A stretch of 10,107 bases of DNA from JL08 sp965363755. Its GTDB lineage: Bacteria > Pseudomonadota > Alphaproteobacteria > Rhodobacterales > Rhodobacteraceae. The stretch's first letter is position 1. Each line of letters starts with the position of its first letter. The notes beneath the pieces are model-generated. The model did not search any database. It was not told the origin of the DNA and saw nothing but the letters and a program-made list of their open reading frames with translations. Positions 5,388 to 10,107 of the stretch are shown piece after piece. The translations under genes and the position numbers were made by a program. The stretch spans positions 1-10,107 of the forward strand of contig CBDTVL010000141.1 of the NCBI GenBank assembly GCA_965363755.1, written 5' to 3'.

Positions 5388-6533
5388 ATGGATCTGGACC
5401 TTTCATATCCCGCGGTCAGCGACCTGCGACTCCGCGCCAAGGCGCGCATTCCGTTTTTTGCTTTTGAGTACTTGGACAGCGGTACCGGCACTGAATTGCA
5501 GATGAAAAGAAATCGCGATGCGCTCGATGCGATAAAATTCATTCCTGACATTCTGACGGGCAAAGTAAGCCCCGACCTTTCAACCAATTTCATGGGAACC
5601 TCCTACGGGCGCCCCTTTGGCATTGCGCCAGTAGGGATGTCTGGTCTGATGTGGCCGGGTGCAGAGAAGATCTTTGCGCGCACCGCAGCGCGTGAGCGCT
5701 TTCCTTACGGGCTGAGCACTGTCGCCACACGGCTCCCTGAAGACATTGGACCGCTTGCCCGGGAAATGGGGTGGTTCCAACTTTATTGCCCTGCAGATCC
5801 CGAAATTCGGCGTGACATTTTGCGACGCGCCAAAGAGTCTGGTTTTACCAAACTTATTCTCACAGTCGACGTGCCCGATGATAGCCGCCGGGAACGCCAG
5901 CGACGCGCCAAACTTCAGCTGCCACCAAAGATCACACCGCGGGTGATCTGGGAGGTTGCGACGCACCCGGCTTGGGCGTTTGGGACCTTGCGCGAGGGCA
6001 AGCCGCGTCTGCGGCTTCCGGAAAGCTATATCGACAATACCCAGTCGCGCAGCTCGCTTGCCCATGCCGGTCATGTGATCCGGGGCACACCAGATTGGGA
6101 TACGCTGAACCAGCTCCGCGATGAATGGCAGGGCGATCTGCTGGTCAAAGGTGTCATGGACGCTGAACATGCCGTGCGTTTGCAGAACGCAGGCGTGGAT
6201 GCGGTTTGGATCTCCAACCATTCGGGGCGCCAGTTCGAAGCTGGTCCTGCGGCAATCACCTGCTTGCCTCAGATCAGAAAAGCCGTCGGGCCTGACTATC
6301 CGCTGATTTTTGATAGCGGGGTAAACTCTGGTCTGGATATTATGCGGGCGCTGGCGCTTGGCGCCAACATGGTGATGCTGGGCCGTGCGTGGCACTATGC
6401 CGTAGCCGCTTTTGGTCAACGCGGCGTAGACCATTTGATCCATGTTTTGAGCGACGACATGCGGCTCAATATGGCCCAGATCGGCGCGCATTCACTTGAC
6501 GACCTGCCCCGGCGACTGATCACGCACCCCTGA
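5388..6533 (+). CDS. lldD: FMN-dependent alpha-hydroxy-acid dehydrogenase (L-lactate dehydrogenase/glycolate oxidase family)
   Basis: Oxidises a 2-hydroxyacid to the 2-oxoacid using FMN; the acceptor is probably the respiratory chain or oxygen. The 381-residue TIM-barrel protein has YLDSGTGTE (Tyr28), the FMN-binding PVGMSGL (81-87), FQLYCP (Tyr133), LTVDVP followed by RRERQRR (159-173), VKGV with Lys254, the catalytic SNHSGRQ (His278, Arg281) and the phosphate-binding FDSGVNSG (308-315) with MLGRAW (330-335). The usual SNHGGRQ reads SNHSGRQ here. Substrate cannot be read from sequence: lactate, glycolate and mandelate are options, and lldD is a family-level label. The ATG at 5388 gives the usual MDLxLxYPAV N-terminus; a TTG at 5364 would add 8 residues. 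Neither has a clear ribosome binding site. Pyruvate carboxylase follows in the same direction, 197 bases away, which mildly favours lactate. Confidence 0.9.
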   Translation: MDLDLSYPAVSDLRLRAKARIPFFAFEYLDSGTGTELQMKRNRDALDAIKFIPDILTGKVSPDLSTNFMGTSYGRPFGIAPVGMSGLMWPGAEKIFARTAARERFPYGLSTVATRLPEDIGPLAREMGWFQLYCPADPEIRRDILRRAKESGFTKLILTVDVPDDSRRERQRRAKLQLPPKITPRVIWEVATHPAWAFGTLREGKPRLRLPESYIDNTQSRSSLAHAGHVIRGTPDWDTLNQLRDEWQGDLLVKGVMDAEHAVRLQNAGVDAVWISNHSGRQFEAGPAAITCLPQIRKAVGPDYPLIFDSGVNSGLDIMRALALGANMVMLGRAWHYAVAAFGQRGVDHLIHVLSDDMRLNMAQIGAHSLDDLPRRLITHP

Positions 6534-6602
6534 AAGACCAGACCATAGACGGCCACAAGACAGGCAAAACTGAGTGATCGGTCGGTATTGGACAACAAAA
6601 GT

Positions 6603-6613
6603 GACGTTACGTC
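6603..6613. promoter_or_regulatory. GACGT-T-ACGTC palindrome upstream of pyc
   Basis: A perfect 11-base palindrome in the lldD-pyc gap, 118 bases before the pyc ATG. Operator-like in form; no regulator recognised. Confidence 0.3.
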
Positions 6614-6661
6614 GCTGAATCGCCCAAAATAACAGCAAACTCCGTGCCAGTGGGTATTGCT

Positions 6662-6672
6662 CTGCACTGCAG
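6662..6672. promoter_or_regulatory. CTGC-ACT-GCAG palindrome, candidate PhaR-type operator before pyc
   Basis: Same architecture (CTGC-N3-GCAG) as the dyad at 1277-1287, 58 bases before the pyc ATG, where a repressor could act. If PhaR binds, pyruvate carboxylation would be tied to polyhydroxybutyrate/acetyl-CoA status. The motif is seen; the regulator is inference. Confidence 0.4.
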
Positions 6673-6684
6673 CAAAGCGTTAGC

Positions 6685-6697
6685 ACTTGGCCCAAGT
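6685..6697. promoter_or_regulatory. ACTTGG-C-CCAAGT palindrome upstream of pyc
   Basis: Perfect 6-base arms with a single central base, 12 bases after the CTGC dyad and 33 bases before the pyc start. It may be an operator or a short leader hairpin. The pyc ribosome binding site AAGGA follows at 6715-6719. Confidence 0.3.
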
Positions 6698-6730
6698 TCA
6701 AAAGCGCCCTCACAAAGGACCCCGTTGCCC

Positions 6731-9700
6731 ATGACCGATTTCCGCAAAATCCTGATTGCCAACCGTGGCGAAATTGCCATCCGCATCATGCGGGCCGCCA
6801 ATGAGATGGGCAAGAAGACGGTCGCCGTCTATGCGGAAGAGGACAAGTTGGGCCTGCACAGGTTCAAAGCGGACGAGGCGTATCGCATTGGCGAAGGACT
6901 GGGGCCGGTTGCTGCCTATCTGAGCATTCCTGAAATGATCCGGGTGGCCAAAGCCTGCGGCGCTGATGCCATCCATCCCGGTTACGGCCTGCTTTCTGAA
7001 AACCCCGATTTTGTCGATGCCTGCGATGAAGCAGGGATCAGCTTTATCGGCCCTCGCGCCGAAACCATGCGTGCGCTTGGCGACAAAGCCAGCGCGCGCC
7101 GTGTGGCGATTGAGGCAGGCGTTCCGGTCATTCCTGCCACCGAGGTGCTAGGTGACGACATGGCCGCAATCAAGATCGAGGCCGCCAAAGTTGGATACCC
7201 GCTGATGCTCAAGGCAAGTTGGGGCGGTGGTGGGCGCGGGATGCGCGCTGTTCAGTCCGAAAGCGAGGTCGAAGAGAAGATTCTGGAAGGTCGCCGCGAG
7301 GCAGAGGCCGCCTTTGGCAATGGCGAAGGTTACCTCGAAAAGATGATCCTGAAAGCCCGCCATGTCGAGGTCCAGATATTGGGCGATAAACATGGTGGAA
7401 TGTACCACTTGTTTGAGCGCGATTGTTCGGTGCAACGGCGGAATCAAAAAGTTGTTGAACGCGCGCCTGCCCCCTATCTGAGCGATGCACAACGCGCCGA
7501 GATTTGCGAATTGGGCTACAAGATCTGCAAACACGTGAACTACGAATGCGCCGGAACCGTTGAGTTTCTAATGGATATGGACGACGGCAAGTTCTACTTC
7601 ATCGAGGTCAACCCTCGCGTCCAGGTCGAACACACTGTCACCGAAGAAGTGACAGGCATTGATATCGTTCAGGCGCAGATCCTGATTGCCGAAGGCAAAA
7701 CAATCGCCGAGGCAACTGGCAAACCGTCGCAAGCCGACGTTGTCCTGACAGGACACGCCCTGCAAACACGGATCACCACAGAAGATCCGCAAAACAATTT
7801 TATCCCCGATTATGGCCGCATCACCGCCTATCGTGAGGCGACGGGCATGGGCATTCGACTGGATGGCGGCACGGCTTATGCTGGTGGCGTGATCACCCGT
7901 TATTATGACAGCCTGCTGACCAAGATTACCGCCAAGGCCCCGACGCCGCAGATGGCAATTGCCCGCATGGACCGCGCCTTGCGCGAGTTCCGAATTCGCG
8001 GCGTCAGCACCAACATCGCGTTCGTGGAAAACCTGCTCAAACATCCCACGTTCCTGAACAATGAATACCACACCAAATTCATCGACGAGACGCCAGACCT
8101 GTTTGTGTTTCGTCAACGCCGTGACCGGGGCACCAAAGTACTGACGTATATCGCGGATATCACGGTGAATGGGCACCCCGAGACTGTCGGGCGACCAAAA
8201 CCCCCGGCTGATCTGAAGCTGCCTCGCCCTGTCCCCACCCGTACAGAGCCGGTTGCGGGGACGCGCAATCTACTGGAGCGGGAAGGACCGCAGGCCGTTG
8301 CCGACTGGATGAGCGCGCAAGAGCAATTGTTAATCACTGACACCACGATGCGCGACAGTCACCAGTCGTTGCTGGCCACCCGCATGCGCTCGATCGATAT
8401 GATCAAAGCGGCGCCTGCCTATGCAGCCAACCTGCCGCAACTTTTCAGCCTCGAATGCTGGGGCGGCGCCACCTTCGATGTGTCCTACCGGTTCCTGCAG
8501 GAATGCCCGTGGCAGCGGTTGCGCGATTTGCGCAGCAAGATGCCAAACGTGATGACGCAAATGCTATTTCGGGGAAGCAACGGCGTGGGATATACCGTGT
8601 ATCCCGACAATGTGGTGCAGGAATTCATCCGTCAGGCCGCCGTCACCGGCATTGACGTGTTTCGCGTGTTTGACAGCCTCAACTGGGTCGAAAACATGCG
8701 GGTGGCGATGGACGCTGTGATTGATAACGGCAAAATTTGCGAAGGCTCAATCTGCTACACCGGCGACATCCTCGACCCTGATCGCGCCAAATATGACCTG
8801 AAATATTACGTGGATATGGCTAAGGAACTCAAGGCCGCCGGGTCCCACATTCTGGGACTGAAGGACATGGGCGGGCTGCTCAAACCTGCCGCCGCCAAGG
8901 TGCTGGTCAAAGCCCTCAAAGAAGAGGTCGGCCTGCCTATCCATTTCCACACCCATGATACCGCCGGAGTCGCCTGTGCCACCATCCTTGCCGCCTCAGA
9001 AGCCGGTGTGGACGCGGTCGACTGCGCTATGGATGCCCTATCCGGCAACACCAGTCAGGCCACGATGGGATCGGTAGTCGAGGCGCTGCGCCGCACCGAC
9101 CGCGACACCGGCCTCGACATCGGCGCAATCCGCGAAATCAGCGATTACTGGGAAGCTGTGCGGGCGCAGTATGCCGCTTTCGAAAGCGGCCTGCAGGCCC
9201 CCAATTCCGAAGTTTACCTGCACGAGATGCCCGGCGGTCAATTCACCAATCTCAAGGCACAGGCGCGCTCATTAGGGCTGGAAGAACGCTGGCATGAGGT
9301 GGCCCAGACCTACGCAGATGTGAACCAGATGTTCGGCGACATCCCGAAAGTGACCCCCTCCTCCAAGGTGGTCGGTGACATGGCGCTGATGATGGTCAGC
9401 CAAGGGCTGACGCGCGCTGATGTCGAAGATCCCGAGACCGACCTGTCTTTCCCGGAGTCCGTTGTCGGTATGTTGCGCGGTGATCTTGGCCACCCGCCCG
9501 GCGGTTTCCCCGAAGGGATTGTCGCCAAAGTGCTCAAAGGTGAAACGCCAAACACAGAACGCCCCGGCAAACATCTGCCGCCCATCGATCTGGAACAGGC
9601 CCGTGCTGAGGCCAGCGCCGAAATGGACGGGAAACCCGTCGATGATGAGGATCTGAACGGCTACCTAATGTATCCCAAAGTGTTCCTTGATTACATGGGC

Positions 9701-10107
9701 CGACACAAACTCTACGGCCCCGTGCGCACCCTGCCGACGTTGACGTTCTTTTACGGAATGTTGCCAAGAGAGGAAATCACAGCCGAGATTGACCCCGGTA
9801 AAACGCTGGAAATCCGGATGCTGGCAGTTGGTGAGACCAATGACGATGGCGAGGCGCGAGTGTTTTTTGAACTCAACGGTCAGCCCCGCGTCATCCGGGT
9901 TCCCAACCGCATGGTCAAGGCAACCACCATCCAGCGTCCCAAAGCGGAATCAGGCAACGCCGATCATATCGGCGCGCCAATGCCCGGCGTAGTGGCTAGC
10001 GTCGGGATAACAGCTGGGCAATCAGTGAAAGAGGGTGACCTGCTTCTGACCATCGAAGCGATGAAGATGGAAACCGGCATCCACGCCGAACGGGACGCCG
10101 TGGTCAA
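6731..10107 (+). CDS. pyc: Pyruvate carboxylase, biotin-dependent (3' end outside window)
   Basis: Anaplerotic enzyme: pyruvate + HCO3- + ATP to oxaloacetate + ADP + phosphate; a cytosolic homotetramer by family. The frame is open without interruption for 1125 codons to the right edge. Order: biotin carboxylase (ILIANRGEIA at the start, HPGYGLLSEN from 82, ATP-grasp glycine loop KASWGGGGRGM from 161, EVNPRVQVEHTVTE 292-305); carboxyltransferase (DTTMRDSHQSLLATR from 537, metal ligands Asp542, His740 and His742, carbamylated Lys711 in GLKDMGG); then the biotin carrier domain with EAMKMET, biotinyl Lys1112. By my alignment these catalytic residues sit seven below the Rhizobium etli numbering, so about 20 residues are missing at the C-terminus. 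ATG 6731 has AAGGA 11 bases upstream, a slightly long spacing. It follows lldD in the same direction but with its own 197-base leader. Confidence 0.98.
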   Translation, partial: MTDFRKILIANRGEIAIRIMRAANEMGKKTVAVYAEEDKLGLHRFKADEAYRIGEGLGPVAAYLSIPEMIRVAKACGADAIHPGYGLLSENPDFVDACDEAGISFIGPRAETMRALGDKASARRVAIEAGVPVIPATEVLGDDMAAIKIEAAKVGYPLMLKASWGGGGRGMRAVQSESEVEEKILEGRREAEAAFGNGEGYLEKMILKARHVEVQILGDKHGGMYHLFERDCSVQRRNQKVVERAPAPYLSDAQRAEICELGYKICKHVNYECAGTVEFLMDMDDGKFYFIEVNPRVQVEHTVTEEVTGIDIVQAQILIAEGKTIAEATGKPSQADVVLTGHALQTRITTEDPQNNFIPDYGRITAYREATGMGIRLDGGTAYAGGVITRYYDSLLTKITAKAPTPQMAIARMDRALREFRIRGVSTNIAFVENLLKHPTFLNNEYHTKFIDETPDLFVFRQRRDRGTKVLTYIADITVNGHPETVGRPKPPADLKLPRPVPTRTEPVAGTRNLLEREGPQAVADWMSAQEQLLITDTTMRDSHQSLLATRMRSIDMIKAAPAYAANLPQLFSLECWGGATFDVSYRFLQECPWQRLRDLRSKMPNVMTQMLFRGSNGVGYTVYPDNVVQEFIRQAAVTGIDVFRVFDSLNWVENMRVAMDAVIDNGKICEGSICYTGDILDPDRAKYDLKYYVDMAKELKAAGSHILGLKDMGGLLKPAAAKVLVKALKEEVGLPIHFHTHDTAGVACATILAASEAGVDAVDCAMDALSGNTSQATMGSVVEALRRTDRDTGLDIGAIREISDYWEAVRAQYAAFESGLQAPNSEVYLHEMPGGQFTNLKAQARSLGLEERWHEVAQTYADVNQMFGDIPKVTPSSKVVGDMALMMVSQGLTRADVEDPETDLSFPESVVGMLRGDLGHPPGGFPEGIVAKVLKGETPNTERPGKHLPPIDLEQARAEASAEMDGKPVDDEDLNGYLMYPKVFLDYMGRHKLYGPVRTLPTLTFFYGMLPREEITAEIDPGKTLEIRMLAVGETNDDGEARVFFELNGQPRVIRVPNRMVKATTIQRPKAESGNADHIGAPMPGVVASVGITAGQSVKEGDLLLTIEAMKMETGIHAERDAVV

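Noticed and set aside
5580..6491. 303-codon minus-strand ORF opposite the FMN dehydrogenase gene
   Set aside because: Antisense shadow of a full-length conserved enzyme gene with intact motifs.
7148..8176. Long minus-strand ORFs opposite pyc (7148-7534 and 7568-8176)
   Set aside because: Shadows of the continuous pyc frame, which I read without a stop from 6731 to the right edge.

Overview
The window looks like chromosomal DNA of an alphaproteobacterium, most likely a marine Rhodobacterales (Roseobacter group) species. This is inferred from the protein sequences (Mrp, PcrA/UvrD-like helicase, pyruvate carboxylase), from an alphaproteobacterial-type LexA box, and from two small RNAs of the CcsR/'cuckoo' type known from Rhodobacter. 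There are no insertion sequences, phage genes, tRNAs, rRNAs or CRISPR arrays.

Layout, left to right. (1) mrp/apbC (79-1152, minus strand) encodes an Fe-S cluster carrier ATPase. (2) About 870 bases without a convincing protein gene follow (1153-2021). They hold a CTGC-N3-GCAG dyad and two tandem small RNA genes. Each RNA has two hairpins that display CCUCCUCCC, an anti-Shine-Dalgarno sequence, in the loop, and each ends in an intrinsic terminator. (3) A divergent RidA-family gene (2022-2417, plus strand). (4) A uvrD/pcrA-type DNA helicase (2689-5127, minus strand), convergent with the RidA gene, with an exact GTTC-N7-GTTC box upstream of its start. (5) Divergent from it, an FMN-dependent alpha-hydroxy-acid dehydrogenase (lldD-like, 5388-6533, plus strand). 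(6) After a 197-base gap containing three short palindromes, pyruvate carboxylase (pyc, from 6731), which runs off the right edge about 10 residues after its biotinylated lysine motif and lacks only its last codons.

How the parts may fit together. lldD and pyc lie in the same direction. They could form a lactate or other 2-hydroxyacid to pyruvate to oxaloacetate route, but pyc has its own leader and may be transcribed separately. The helicase belongs to DNA repair and appears to be under SOS control. The small RNAs are probably stress-induced post-transcriptional regulators. Related RNAs in Rhodobacter sphaeroides affect C1 and pyruvate metabolism. Here they lie next to mrp, whose ribosome binding site is perfectly complementary to three of the four loop regions.

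The most noteworthy element is the tandem anti-Shine-Dalgarno small RNA locus at about 1485-1690. It lacks the recognisable DUF1127 (CcaF1-like) gene that leads the Rhodobacter sphaeroides cluster.
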